DNA from: Micromonospora_G sp044458865
GTDB lineage: Bacteria; Actinomycetota; Actinomycetes; Mycobacteriales; Micromonosporaceae
Length of the DNA stretch: 64,000 nucleotides
NCBI RefSeq assembly: GCF_044458865.1
Contig: NZ_JBITIH010000001.1
Span: 62,001 to 126,000, forward strand
Direction of reading: 5' to 3'
A program made the position numbers and the translations under genes. Of this stretch, positions 24,582 through 33,868 are shown in pieces. Every line of letters begins with the position of its first letter. Positions within the stretch are counted from its first letter, which is position 1. The notes below the pieces were generated by a model that did not search any database, was not told the DNA's origin, and saw only the letters and a program-made list of their open reading frames with translations.

Positions 24582-25531
24582 TCCCGACCCCGGATCGGGG
24601 TGGGAAAGCGGGAGGCCACCTGCGCCCGGGTCGGCATCGCGACCGCCGCGCCCGGTGCCTCGCAGACCAGCCCGGCGACGCGGAGGGCGTACGTCACCCG
24701 TTCCGGCCAGTCCTCCGGTGCCGGTGGCCCGGCCAGGAGCAGGTCGGCGATGAGCGCACCCATCACCGAGTCACCCGCACCGGTGGCGTCGACCGCGTCG
24801 ACCTCCGGGGCGGGCACCGAGACCAGCTCGTCCCCCGTGCCGGCGGTGACCAGCGCGCCGGCCGGCCCCCGGGTGACGACCACGGCGGCGCAGCCGAGCG
24901 CACGCAGCCGCTGCGCGACCCGCTCCAGCGGTTGTCCGGGATAGAGGAGTGCGGCGTCGGCGGCGCTGAGTTTGACCAGGTCGGCACTGGCCGCGAACTC
25001 GGCGACCAGGGCCCGCAGCCGGTCCATCGCGGCGGCGTCGGGCAGCAGCCGGGGTCGTACGTTCGGGTCGAAGACGCGCCGGCCCGTGGTGAGCGACCAG
25101 GCCCGGCGGGCGGCGGCGAGCACCGGGGCGCGGAGCAGGGCGATCGAGCCGCAGTAGAGCACGGACGCCGCACGGATCAGGTCCTGGTCGAGAGCGTCCG
25201 CTTCCAGCAGGCCGTACGAGGGCGGTTCGCCGTAGAAGCGGAAGTCGGGTTCGGCACCGGCGAAGGTCGCCACGGCGAGCGCGGTCGGCGCCGGTACGGT
25301 GACCACCCCGCGCTGTCCCACCCCGGCGTCGGCGAGCAGGGCGCGGATCCGCCCGGCGAGTACGTCGTCCCCGAGTGATCCGACGAACTCGACGGCGGAG
25401 CCGAGCCGGGCCGCTCCGACGGCGACGTTGAGCGGCGCACCGCCGATCATCTGCCGGTAGACCGGCTCCCCGTCGACCTGCCCGTCGAGGAGGTCGACCA
25501 GCGCCTCGCCGATCACCACCGCGTACCCCAT
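24554..25531 (-). CDS. PfkB-family carbohydrate kinase (fructokinase-like)
   Basis: A 325-residue ribokinase-fold enzyme. Signature 1 is GGAPLNVAVGAARLGSAVEF near residue 30. Signature 2 is DATGAGDSVMGALIADLLL near residue 255, with the catalytic Asp in GAGD. The N-terminal VIGEALVDLLDG and PRLLPDAAAM segments favour fructokinase. It phosphorylates a sugar with ATP; which sugar cannot be decided. ATG 25531 is preceded by GGGGGTAG. It stands alone and overlaps the convergent MBL gene end. Confidence 0.88.
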   Translation of the reverse strand: MGYAVVIGEALVDLLDGQVDGEPVYRQMIGGAPLNVAVGAARLGSAVEFVGSLGDDVLAGRIRALLADAGVGQRGVVTVPAPTALAVATFAGAEPDFRFYGEPPSYGLLEADALDQDLIRAASVLYCGSIALLRAPVLAAARRAWSLTTGRRVFDPNVRPRLLPDAAAMDRLRALVAEFAASADLVKLSAADAALLYPGQPLERVAQRLRALGCAAVVVTRGPAGALVTAGTGDELVSVPAPEVDAVDATGAGDSVMGALIADLLLAGPPAPEDWPERVTYALRVAGLVCEAPGAAVAMPTRAQVASRFPTPIRGRDQVSPRSSA

Positions 25532-26023
25532 GACTACCCCCATCGCCGCCGTGCCGGCCCGGTACGCCGCGCCCCGGTCCGGGCTTCCGTTCGTGAACAG
25601 CATGCAGGGTGACTCCCCCGGTGGTTCGGGTCGGGCCGGGTTGTGGGCGGCCGACGCGGCCGGACGCCCAGGCCCCGGCACGGCGGTGGCACCGGATCGA
25701 CCGAATGACGCGTTCGATAGACGTCTACCTATTGCCATGGAGTCCTCGTCCATGGTGCACTGACGCATACCGGGACAGCGCGGGGGCTAACGCGCCGTGC
25801 CGGATGCCGCAGGGGCCACGCGAGCAGCAGACCCGTCCGTGATCGGACCGGGCGCCGTGTCGTCGCCTGCCCGCCACCTGGGACCTCAGCACAGCGACAG
25901 GGTTCGGCGACACCTCGCGCAGGTCTGGCGACACCGCTCCCGCGCTCGCGGGATCCCACTGGTAGTCCGCAGCACCGGCATACCCACCCGCGTGCGGCAC
26001 TAGCCCGAAGTAAGGAGAACTCG
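25532..26023. other. Intergenic stretch upstream of the LPMO gene
   Basis: This 492-bp divergent region contains no convincing gene. It holds an inverted CCATGGAGTCCTCGTCCATGG at about 25737–25757, a possible operator, and the AAGGAG ribosome binding site (26012–26017) of the LPMO gene. I looked for a riboswitch-like fold and saw none that I could defend. Confidence 0.4.
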
Positions 26024-27136
26024 GTGAAACCCTTTCGCAGAGTCGTGGTGCTCGCCACCGCGGCCATGCTCACCGCCGGCGTCCTGACGGTGGTGACTCC
26101 CAACGCGGCACTCGCCCACGGTGCCGCCATGGCACCCGGCAGCCGTACGTTCCTGTGCTGGAAGGACGGGCTCAGCCCGCGCGGCGACATCCAGCCGAAC
26201 AACCCGGCCTGCGCGGCGGCGGTGAACCAGAGCGGCGCGAACTCGCTCTACAACTGGTTCAGCGTGCTGCGCTCCGACGCGGCCGGCCGGACCACCGGCT
26301 TCGTCGCCGACGGGCAGCTCTGCAGCGGCGGCAACGCCAGCTTCAGCGGTTACAACCTGGCCCGTAACGACTGGCCCCTGACCCACCTGACCGCGGGCGG
26401 CACCTTCAATTTCAAGTACAGCAACTGGGCCCACCACCCGGGCACCTTCTACTTCTACGTCACGAAGAACAGTTGGAGCCCGACCCGGGCGCTGGCCTGG
26501 AGTGATCTTGAGGAGCCGTTCCTGACGGTGACCAACCCTCCGCAGAGCGGTGGGGTCGGCACCAACGAGGGTCACTACTACTTCAGCGGGCAGTTGCCGA
26601 GCGGCAAGAGCGGTCGGCACATCATCTACTCCCGCTGGGTGCGCTCGGACAGCCAGGAGAACTTCTTCGGCTGCTCCGACGTGGTCTTCGACGGCGGCAA
26701 CGGTGAGGTGACCGGGGTGGGACCGGGCGGTTCCAACCCGCCGAACCCGACCACGCCCCCACCGAACCCGACCACCCCACCACCGAACCCGACCACGCCC
26801 CCGCCGAACCCGACGACGCCGCCGCCGGGCTCCGCCGGCTGCGCGGCCACCTACCGGGTGACCAACAGCTGGTCCGGTGGGTTCCAGGGCGAGGTGACGG
26901 TCCGCAATACCGGCAGTTCCGCACTGAGCGGCTGGACCACTCGGTGGACCTGGGCGAACGGCCAGACGATCGGCAGTCTCTGGAACGGCAGCTTCACCCA
27001 GAGCGGATCGGCCGTTACCGTACGTAACGTCGGGCACAACGGGAACCTCGCCGCCAACGGCACCGCCACCTTCGGCTTCACCGGCAGTGCCGGCGCCACC
27101 AACAGCGCCCCGACGGTGACCTGCACCAGTCCGTAG
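26024..27136 (+). CDS. Secreted lytic polysaccharide monooxygenase (AA10) with CBM2
   Basis: A 370-residue secreted copper enzyme that oxidatively cleaves cellulose or chitin. The signal peptide is residues 1–31, ending NAALA, so the mature protein begins with His32 (HGAAMAPGSR), the first histidine-brace ligand. The second is in WAHHPGTFYFYVT (residues 137–138). The AA10 domain ends near 228. A PPNPTT-repeat linker (about 235–265) follows, then a C-terminal family 2 carbohydrate-binding module with CAATY, NSWSGGFQGEVTV and GWTTRWTW (surface Trp). CBM2 with this AA10 type points to cellulose, though chitin is possible. Confidence 0.95.
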   Translation: MKPFRRVVVLATAAMLTAGVLTVVTPNAALAHGAAMAPGSRTFLCWKDGLSPRGDIQPNNPACAAAVNQSGANSLYNWFSVLRSDAAGRTTGFVADGQLCSGGNASFSGYNLARNDWPLTHLTAGGTFNFKYSNWAHHPGTFYFYVTKNSWSPTRALAWSDLEEPFLTVTNPPQSGGVGTNEGHYYFSGQLPSGKSGRHIIYSRWVRSDSQENFFGCSDVVFDGGNGEVTGVGPGGSNPPNPTTPPPNPTTPPPNPTTPPPNPTTPPPGSAGCAATYRVTNSWSGGFQGEVTVRNTGSSALSGWTTRWTWANGQTIGSLWNGSFTQSGSAVTVRNVGHNGNLAANGTATFGFTGSAGATNSAPTVTCTSP

Positions 27137-27154
27137 CTCCTCCGCACCGAAGCG

Positions 27155-27187
27155 GCCGGGCCCGACGCGTGACGCGTCGGGCCCGGC
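27155..27187. terminator. Intrinsic terminator after the LPMO gene
   Basis: A perfect 15-bp stem (GCCGGGCCCGACGCG with its complement) around TGA, extended by an outer CACCGA/TCGGTG pairing. It lies between convergent LPMO and asnB genes and may serve both. Confidence 0.75.
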
Positions 27188-27232
27188 TCGGTGTGCGTGC
27201 TCCGGCCCGTACGGCCGGTCGTGGTGCGCCGC

Positions 27233-29194
27233 TCAGGCGACCATCGAGCCGACCACCGGCTTGGTGAGCAGGGCGGACTGGTTGCGCTGGATACCCGGGT
27301 CGAGGGTGCGCTCCACGAAGATCGCGTGCCAGATGCAGAAGATCAGAACGGTCCAGACCTTGCGCGAGTGGTCCGCCTCCTCCCGCTTGTGCTCGTCGAG
27401 CAGCCGCATCGCGTACGAGAGGTCGAGCAGGTCACCGGCACCGGAGGTGGCGAAGATGTGCCGGACCCACTCGTACATCTCGCCCCGCAGCCAGACCCGG
27501 GTCGGGGTCGGGAAACCGAGCTTGCGCCGGTTGACGATGGCGGGCGGCACCACGTTGCGTAGCGCCTGGCGCATGGCGTACTTGGTGGCGTCGGAACGCG
27601 GCGGCAGCTTGAGGTCGACCGGGATGCCGGCGGCGACCTCGAACACCTCCCGGTCCAGGAACGGCACCCGCACCTCCAACGAGTGCGCCATCGAGATCCG
27701 GTCGGCCTTGACCAGGATGTCGCCGCGCAGCCAGGTGTAGAGGTCGATGTACTGCATCTTCGTGACGTCGTCGAGTTCGGCGGCCTCGGCGTAGAACGGG
27801 GCGGTCACGTCGGTGTAGCGCACGCTCGGGTCGTAGCGGCGCATCAGGCGCTGCTTCTCCTCCTCGGTGAACATCCGCGCGTTGCCGTAGTAGCGCTCCT
27901 CGATCGGGGTGGTGCCGCGTTCGAGGAAGCTCTTGCCCTTGACTCCCTGCGGGATCGCCTTGGAGACCGCCCGCAGCCCGCGCTGCATGCCGCCGGGCAG
28001 GCTGTTCACCGCCCCGAGCGAGAGCGGCTCGCGGTAGATCGTGTAGCCGCCGAAGAACTCGTCCGCCCCCTCGCCCGAGAGGACCACGGTGACGTGCTCG
28101 GCGGCCTTCTTCGCCACGAAGTAGAGCGGCACCAGCGCCGGGTCGGCCACCGGGTCGTCCAGGTGCCAGACGATCTTCGGCAGGGCATCCATCATGTCCT
28201 GCGGACCGATCTTGGTGGCGATGGTGGTGACGTCGAGCGCCCGGGCCGACTCCTGGGCCACGTCGATCTCGGAGTAACCCGGCACGTCGTAGCCGACCGT
28301 GAAGGTCAGGATGTTCGGGTTGAACTCGCGGGCCAGGGCGACCACCGCGGTCGAGTCGATGCCGCTGGAGAGGAACGACCCGACCGGTACGTCGGCCCGC
28401 ATGTGCATCCGTACGCTCTCCCGCAGCGTCTCCCGGATCTGGTCGTAGAGCCGCTGCTGGTCGTCGACGGGGGCGGGCCGGAACACCGGGCGGTACCACC
28501 GGCGCACGTCGATCCGGCCGCCCGGCGTCCAGGTCAGGTACTCGCCCGAACCGATCCGGCGGATGCCGTGGTGCAGCGTGCCCGGCTCGGGCACGTACTG
28601 GAGGGTGAGGTAGTGCGAGAGGCTCGCCCCGTCCACCCCGGCGTCACCGGCGTGCGCGGCCGGTGCGAACGGCAGCAGCGCCTTCTTCTCCGAAGCCAGG
28701 TAGACCCCGTCGTTGGTCTCCAGGTAGTGCAGCGGCTTGATGCCGAAGTAGTCCCGGCCACCGAACGCCCGCCGCTCCTGCCGGTCCCAGATCACGAACG
28801 CGAACATGCCGCGCAGCCGGGTGAGGACCTGCTCGCCCCAGTAGTGGAAACCGGCGACGATCACCTCGCCGTCGCCCTGGGTGGCGAACTGTGCCCCGAA
28901 GTCCCGAGCCAGCTCCTCGCGCAGCTCCAGGTAGTTGTAGATCTCACCGTTGAAGGTGAGCAGGTAGCGGCCGTCGGCGTACGGCAGCGGCTCGTGACTG
29001 AGCGCCACGTCGATGATCGACAACCGCTTGTGCGCGAAGACGGCGTCCGCCCGGGTCCCCGTCGCGTCGGCGATGAGTTCGACACCGGTCTCGTCCGGTC
29101 CCCGGTGATGCAGGCATTCCAACGCTCCGGCGAGGGCGTCTCGGTGCGCGCTGGCGTCGCCGCGCGCGCTGAAAAAGGCCAGGAGTCCGCACAT
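27233..29194 (-). CDS. asnB: Glutamine-hydrolysing asparagine synthetase
   Basis: A 653-residue enzyme making asparagine from aspartate, ATP and glutamine. Cys2 (MCGLLAFF) is the N-terminal nucleophile of the class II glutaminase domain, with RLSIID, FNGEIYNY and GDGEV motifs. The synthetase domain has the ATP loop SFLSSGIDST (S-G-G/I-D-S type PP-loop), VVLSGEGADEFFGGY and SLEVRVPFLD. Length is typical. Long AsnB proteins of this form are housekeeping in actinobacteria; some paralogues amidate cell-wall or secondary-metabolite substrates, which cannot be excluded. Confidence 0.95.
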   Translation of the reverse strand: MCGLLAFFSARGDASAHRDALAGALECLHHRGPDETGVELIADATGTRADAVFAHKRLSIIDVALSHEPLPYADGRYLLTFNGEIYNYLELREELARDFGAQFATQGDGEVIVAGFHYWGEQVLTRLRGMFAFVIWDRQERRAFGGRDYFGIKPLHYLETNDGVYLASEKKALLPFAPAAHAGDAGVDGASLSHYLTLQYVPEPGTLHHGIRRIGSGEYLTWTPGGRIDVRRWYRPVFRPAPVDDQQRLYDQIRETLRESVRMHMRADVPVGSFLSSGIDSTAVVALAREFNPNILTFTVGYDVPGYSEIDVAQESARALDVTTIATKIGPQDMMDALPKIVWHLDDPVADPALVPLYFVAKKAAEHVTVVLSGEGADEFFGGYTIYREPLSLGAVNSLPGGMQRGLRAVSKAIPQGVKGKSFLERGTTPIEERYYGNARMFTEEEKQRLMRRYDPSVRYTDVTAPFYAEAAELDDVTKMQYIDLYTWLRGDILVKADRISMAHSLEVRVPFLDREVFEVAAGIPVDLKLPPRSDATKYAMRQALRNVVPPAIVNRRKLGFPTPTRVWLRGEMYEWVRHIFATSGAGDLLDLSYAMRLLDEHKREEADHSRKVWTVLIFCIWHAIFVERTLDPGIQRNQSALLTKPVVGSMVA

Positions 29195-29303
29195 GGCGGT
29201 CATCTTTCCACGCGCGCCGCACACGTGTGCCGGCACCGCTGGGAGATCTCGACACGCAGGCGCGGTACGGTCTGAAGGCAGGCTGGCGTGGGAGGAGCGG
29301 GAC

Positions 29304-30803
29304 ATGGGTGACGAGCAGAACAAGAACACCCCGGAGACGACACGCGTCGAGTCGCACGACCCCGACTTCCCGGAAAAGTTCCTCGCCTTCATGCGGGGCG
29401 GGTGGCGTGACGCGGCCCTGACGGTGAACCCCCGTCCCGAGGTCCCGAACTACGCCAAGCGGCGGGCCGCCCTCTCCGCCGCGTTCGCCGGTGAGACCCT
29501 GGTGATCCCGACCGGCGTCGAGAAGGTACGGGCGAACGACACCGACTACCCGTTCCGGCCGGGCAGCGACTTCGCGTACCTCACCGGTGACCACGACCCG
29601 GAGAGCGTGCTGGTGCTGCGCCCGAACGGGTCCGGCCACGAGGCCACCCTCTTCACCCAGCCGCGCAACTCGAAGGAGTCCGACGAGTTCTTCCGCAGCC
29701 GCAACGGCGAGCTGTGGGTGGGTCGCCGGCACACGCTGGCCGAGAAGTCGACCGAGCTGGGTGTCGAGACGGCGCCGTTGACCGAGCTCGGGGCCGCGCT
29801 GGCGGACTGCGCGCCGGGGCGTACCCGGGTGCTGCGCGGGCTCGACCCGTCGGTCGACGCCGCTGTCCGCCCGTACGACACGGCCGCGGCGACCGGCGCG
29901 AAGCCGGCGGGCAGGCTCGGCCGGGACCGCGAGCTGGCCGCGGTGATCAGTGAGCTGAAGTTGGTCAAGGACGAGTGGGAGATCGCCCAGCTACAGGAGG
30001 CGATCGACGCGACCGTACGCGGCTTCGAGGACGTCGCCCGGGTGCTGCCGGCCGACCGACCGGTGGCCGAACGGCTGCTGGAGGGGGTCTTCGCGCTGCG
30101 GGCCCGGCACGACGGCAACGACGTCGGTTACAGCTCGATCGTCGGGGCCGGCGAGCACGCCACGATCCTGCACTGGATCCGCAACACCGGCGCGACCCGT
30201 CCGGGCGATCTGCTCCTGATGGACATGGGCGTGGAGGGACGGAACCTCTACACCGCCGACGTCACCCGGGTGGTGCCGGTGTCCGGCACGTTCAGCCCGT
30301 TGCAGCGCCAGGTCTACGACATCGTGTACGCGTCCCAGCAGGCCGGGATCGAGTTCATCCGGCCCGGGGTGAGCTTCAAGGACGTGCACCGTACGTGCAT
30401 GCGGGTGCTCGCCGAGGGGCTCTCCGAGCTGGGGCTGCTGCCGGTGAGCGTGGACGAGGCGATGGACGATTCGTCGACGCTCTACCGCCGCTGGTCGCTG
30501 CACGGGTTCGGGCACATGCTCGGCATCGACGTGCACGACTGCGCGAACGCCCGCAAGGAGCACTACCGTGGCGGCACCCTGGATGAGGGCTACGTGCTCA
30601 CCGTCGAGCCCGGTCTCTACTTCCAGCCGGAGGACGAACTCGTCCCGGCGGAGCTGCGTGGTGTCGGCATCCGGATCGAGGACGACGTACTGGTGACGCC
30701 GGCCGGTGCGGTCAACCTCTCGGCCGGCCTTCCCCGGCAGGCCGACGAGGTGGAGACCTGGTTGGCGGCCCAGCGTGAGGCGGGGCACCGGCTCCCGGGC
30801 TGA
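29304..30803 (+). CDS. pepP: Xaa-Pro aminopeptidase (aminopeptidase P, M24B)
   Basis: A 499-residue metallopeptidase removing N-terminal residues preceding proline. An N-terminal creatinase-like domain (FRPGSDFAYLTG) is followed by the pita-bread domain. The metal ligands are visible: Asp in LLMDMG, Asp in YTADVTR, His in HGFGHMLGIDVHD, Glu in VLTVEPGLYF and Glu in GIRIEDDVLV. GGAGG precedes ATG 29304. It is divergent from asnB with 109 bp between. Confidence 0.94.
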   Translation: MGDEQNKNTPETTRVESHDPDFPEKFLAFMRGGWRDAALTVNPRPEVPNYAKRRAALSAAFAGETLVIPTGVEKVRANDTDYPFRPGSDFAYLTGDHDPESVLVLRPNGSGHEATLFTQPRNSKESDEFFRSRNGELWVGRRHTLAEKSTELGVETAPLTELGAALADCAPGRTRVLRGLDPSVDAAVRPYDTAAATGAKPAGRLGRDRELAAVISELKLVKDEWEIAQLQEAIDATVRGFEDVARVLPADRPVAERLLEGVFALRARHDGNDVGYSSIVGAGEHATILHWIRNTGATRPGDLLLMDMGVEGRNLYTADVTRVVPVSGTFSPLQRQVYDIVYASQQAGIEFIRPGVSFKDVHRTCMRVLAEGLSELGLLPVSVDEAMDDSSTLYRRWSLHGFGHMLGIDVHDCANARKEHYRGGTLDEGYVLTVEPGLYFQPEDELVPAELRGVGIRIEDDVLVTPAGAVNLSAGLPRQADEVETWLAAQREAGHRLPG

Positions 30804-30827
30804 CGGGTTACCGGCACTTGTCGATCC

Positions 30828-30855
30828 TTGTGGGGGCGAATCGCAACGGTACGAT
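30828..30855 (+). promoter_or_regulatory. Promoter of the TrkA_N–RyR / SLOG pair
   Basis: TTGTGG (30828–30833), 16 bp, TACGAT (30850–30855); GGGAGG precedes GTG 30894. Confidence 0.45.
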
Positions 30856-30893
30856 GACGCTGCGTTCATGCCCGATCCCCCACGGGAGGCGTC

Positions 30894-32606
30894 GTGCCCG
30901 GCAGGAATCTCGGCGAGCCGCCACGCGCGCCGACCATGGACGTGTTGCGCCTGATCTTCGCGATGATCGGGGTGGCGTCGCTGGTCCTCGGCTATCTCGG
31001 CCTCGACAGTTTCCTCGATGGGGACGCGCACCCGCTGGACCTGCTCTACTACGACCTCCAGCTCTTCGTCCTCGGCTCACCGCCGCTGGACGACGGCGGC
31101 ACGTTCCCGGTGCCGCTGGAGATCGCCCGGTTCACCGCCCCCGCCGTCACCCTGTACGCGTTCATCGAGGCCGGCCGGCTGGTCTTCGCGACCGAACTGC
31201 GCCGGCTCCGGGTACGGCAGGCGCGCAACCACGTGATCGTCTGCGGTGACGGCATGATCGCCAACACCCTGGCTCGCCGGCTCCGGGCCGACGGCGAACG
31301 GGTGGTGACGGTTCCGTCGGGTGCGATACCGACAGCGCCGGGGGCCCGGCGCGTCGCCCGCGCGGCCCGGGATCCGGATCTGCTCCGGGCCGCGGGCGTG
31401 GGCCGGGCACGGGCGCTCTACGCCTGCACCGACGACAGCGCCGCGAACACCGCGATCGCCCTCGCCGCCGCCCGCCACGGCCGGCACGGCCAGCACAGCC
31501 CGCTCTCGGTCTACGCCGAGGTCGCCGACCCGGAACTCTGCCTCGCGCTCCAGGCCCGGCACCTCGGCCTGACCGGCCAGCCCGGGGCGCGGGTCGAGTT
31601 CTTCCACATCGACGACCTGGCCGCACGGAAGCTGCTCAGCCAGGAGCCCCCGGTCCCGGTCCACGATCGACCACCCCGGGTGCTGATTCTCGGTGCCACC
31701 GCATTCGGCCGCTCCGTGCTGGTCGAACTCGCCCGGCGCTGGCGGGTCCGCGACCCGCAGGACGAGCGACCGATTCCACTCGCCCTGGTCGACGGGGCTG
31801 CCAACCAGGCCCGGGAGCAGCTCACCCAGCGTTTTCCCTTCCTCGACCGGGTCTGCCAGATCACCGCGTACGACGGGGACCTGGCCACCTTCCTTTCCGC
31901 CGGTGGGTTTCCGCTACCGCCGGACCGGGTCTTCATCTGCTACGACGACGAGCAGCGGGCGTTGAAGACGGCGCTCACCGCCGAGCAGTTGTGGCACGGC
32001 GAGCCCGGCTCGGTGGTGGTGCGGCTGGACCGGCTGGCAAACCTCCGGGACGCCTTCGGCGGCCCCGGTGAGCGGCTGCTCGACGACCTCTCCGGCACCC
32101 TGCGCCTGTACGGCGTGGTGCGCGCCGCCTGCGATCCGGAACTGATCGGGGACGACCTGGCCCGCGTGATCCACGAGAGTTATGTCGCGTCCCGGCAGCG
32201 GCGGGGCGAACGGCCGGAGGAGGCGCCCGCGCTGGTTCCCTGGGAGAGGTTGCCGGAGACACTCCGGGTCGCCAACCGCGCCCAGGCCGAGGACTTCGGC
32301 GGCAAGCTGCGAGAACTGGGATGCGCACTCTCCCCCCGGGTGGGGCCGGGTGAGGAGTACACACTGGCGGAGCCGGAGATAGAACGGCTGGCGGTGCTGG
32401 AACACGAGCGCTGGGTGCGGGAGCGTACCGCCAACGGCTGGCGGTACGGTGAGCCGCGCGACGACGCCCGGCGGCTGCACCCGGCGATCATGCCATGGGA
32501 AAATCTCGGGGCGGAGATGCGCGCACGCAACCATGATGCGATCAGGGAAATGCCCGTCATCCTGGCCGATGCCGGCTTCCGGATCGTCCGGGTACGGCAC
32601 GCGTGA
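30894..32606 (+). CDS. Membrane-anchored TrkA_N (Rossmann) – RyR domain protein
   Basis: A 570-residue protein with two N-terminal membrane helices (about residues 16–38 and 78–98). A first Rossmann domain of the TrkA_N type starts at residue 112 (NHVIVCGDGMIANTLARRL), and a second nucleotide-binding-like segment starts at 261 (RVLILGATAFGRSVLVELAR). Two RyR-like repeats follow: 423–480 (IHESYVASRQ, LVPWERLPETLRVANR) and 497–565 (LEHERWVRERTANGWRYG, IMPWENLGAEMRARNHDAIR). TrkA_N domains bind NAD(H) or nucleotides and gate K+ systems; bacterial RyR domains are predicted nucleotide-ligand sensors. No selectivity-filter motif is seen between the helices. It is coupled to the SLOG-like gene. Confidence 0.82.
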   Translation: MPGRNLGEPPRAPTMDVLRLIFAMIGVASLVLGYLGLDSFLDGDAHPLDLLYYDLQLFVLGSPPLDDGGTFPVPLEIARFTAPAVTLYAFIEAGRLVFATELRRLRVRQARNHVIVCGDGMIANTLARRLRADGERVVTVPSGAIPTAPGARRVARAARDPDLLRAAGVGRARALYACTDDSAANTAIALAAARHGRHGQHSPLSVYAEVADPELCLALQARHLGLTGQPGARVEFFHIDDLAARKLLSQEPPVPVHDRPPRVLILGATAFGRSVLVELARRWRVRDPQDERPIPLALVDGAANQAREQLTQRFPFLDRVCQITAYDGDLATFLSAGGFPLPPDRVFICYDDEQRALKTALTAEQLWHGEPGSVVVRLDRLANLRDAFGGPGERLLDDLSGTLRLYGVVRAACDPELIGDDLARVIHESYVASRQRRGERPEEAPALVPWERLPETLRVANRAQAEDFGGKLRELGCALSPRVGPGEEYTLAEPEIERLAVLEHERWVRERTANGWRYGEPRDDARRLHPAIMPWENLGAEMRARNHDAIREMPVILADAGFRIVRVRHA

Positions 32607-33121
32607 CAACGAACGGACGGTGTGCCATGCCGCGAATCGGGGTCACCGGGCACGTGATACTGGCCCACGGCACCGCTGAACTCGTCTCCGCCAGCCTGGC
32701 CGAGCACCTGAGACCGTACGCGGGACCCGGGCTGCGGGGGATCACCTGCCTGGCCAACGGTGCCGATCAGCTCTTCGCCCGGCAGATCCTGGCGCTCGAC
32801 GGCACGTACGAGGCGGTGATCCCGGCCGCCGACTACCGCCAGCGCGCGGTCGAACGGGAGAACCTGGCCGACTTCGACGAACTGCTCGACCTCGCGGCGA
32901 AAGTGGACTACATGCCGTACCCACGGGCCGGTCGGCAGGCGTACATGGCGGCGAGCGAGGAACTGTTGGATCGCTGCGAGATGCTCGTGGCGGTCTGGGA
33001 CGGGCACCCGTCTGTCGACATCGGTGACACCGCCGACGTGGTCCGTGCCGCCCGCGAACGGGGACTGCCGGTGACCGTGCTCTGGCCGGACGGCGCCCGC
33101 CGTGGCCGATCGTCACGATAG
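32603..33121 (+). CDS. SLOG-like Rossmannoid protein coupled to the TrkA_N–RyR gene
   Basis: About 164–172 residues. The core PRIGVTGHVILAHGTAELVS, GLRGITCLANGADQLFARQI, DRCEMLVAVWDGHPSVDIGD and TADVVRAARERGLPVTVLWP has the pattern of SLOG/DprA-LOG-like domains that bind or process nucleotides: a Gly-rich first loop, a GAD-Q helix, and a WDG-like loop before a TADVV helix. GTG 32603 overlaps the previous stop (GTGA), and ATG 32627 is the alternative. Upstream context lacks a strong ribosome binding site, so coupling favours 32603. A role in generating or sensing a nucleotide ligand with its neighbour is inference. Confidence 0.72.
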   Translation: MTTNGRCAMPRIGVTGHVILAHGTAELVSASLAEHLRPYAGPGLRGITCLANGADQLFARQILALDGTYEAVIPAADYRQRAVERENLADFDELLDLAAKVDYMPYPRAGRQAYMAASEELLDRCEMLVAVWDGHPSVDIGDTADVVRAARERGLPVTVLWPDGARRGRSSR

Positions 33122-33157
33122 GACCTGTCGGCGGGCTCGTGGTCAGCGAGCTCCTGG

Positions 33158-33868
33158 TCAGCGGGGCGGGACCTCGACCGTGATCTCCGCGCCGAGCCGC
33201 GCGCCGTCGGCGAGTTCGAGGTCGTCGCCGCTCCAGAACCGGCCCGGGTCGTACCAGTTCGGCCGGCGACCGCCCGGGAGCAACCCCATCTCCTCGTACG
33301 TCACCGCCACCACCTCGGCGCAGTAGGCGGTCTCCAGCACGCTGTCGCGCTGTCGGGCCACGGCCGATCCGGGGGCCGCGTCGGACGGGTCGGCCCGATC
33401 CGGACGTTCGGCCCCGAACAGCCCAGGCAGCCGCAGACTGGGCACCCGGCCCTGCGCCCATCGCCAGGCGAGCCGGGCGGTGGAGGGGAACGGGGTGCCG
33501 TCGAGCCGGGCGATCGTCCGGAGCACGGCGTCCTCGCGGGCACGACCGGCCGGTGGTTCGAGTTGCCGGAGCCAGGCGCGTTGACCGTACCGGTTCGCCC
33601 AGACACAGACGGCGTCGCGAAGGTTGTGCAGTTGTACGCCGCGCTGGTGGGTGCCGGACCACATGTCCGGTAGTGACCGGCCCAGCTCGGCGTGCCACAT
33701 CAGCGGGGGCAGGTCGTCGAGGACGACAGCCATCCCGACGTGGTTGATCGGACTGTTCGTGGTGAGCTGGATGGCCCGGTCCGGGACGCTGCGTCCACGG
33801 AAGAGCCACACGTCCCCGGTACGGGTCACGTCGACGGCCTCATCGAGGCTGATGCTCGTATCGACCAC
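33158..33868 (-). CDS. Permuted papain-fold (NlpC/P60-like) protein
   Basis: A 236-residue protein. It has an early His in INHVGMAVVL (about residue 42) and a late Cys in ETAYCAEVVAVTYEEMGL (about residue 185), the order of circularly permuted NlpC/P60 (YiiX/YaeF-type) enzymes, which act as amidases, peptidases or lipid hydrolases. GDVWLFRGRSVPDRAIQL near the N-terminus fits the first strand. No signal peptide is seen. GTG 33868 is fixed by a TAGGGT -10 element 6 bp upstream (leaderless). It is divergent from the 58-residue protein gene with only 17 bp between. Confidence 0.7.
   Translation of the reverse strand: MVDTSISLDEAVDVTRTGDVWLFRGRSVPDRAIQLTTNSPINHVGMAVVLDDLPPLMWHAELGRSLPDMWSGTHQRGVQLHNLRDAVCVWANRYGQRAWLRQLEPPAGRAREDAVLRTIARLDGTPFPSTARLAWRWAQGRVPSLRLPGLFGAERPDRADPSDAAPGSAVARQRDSVLETAYCAEVVAVTYEEMGLLPGGRRPNWYDPGRFWSGDDLELADGARLGAEITVEVPPR

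Noticed and set aside
24590..24607. Terminator between the MBL and PfkB genes
   Set aside because: Short GACCCCG/CGGGGT pairing lies within the kinase coding region. The genes overlap, so there is no room for a separate terminator.
25532..26023. Riboswitch upstream of the LPMO gene
   Set aside because: The long gap invited a search, but I saw no conserved core of any riboswitch class.
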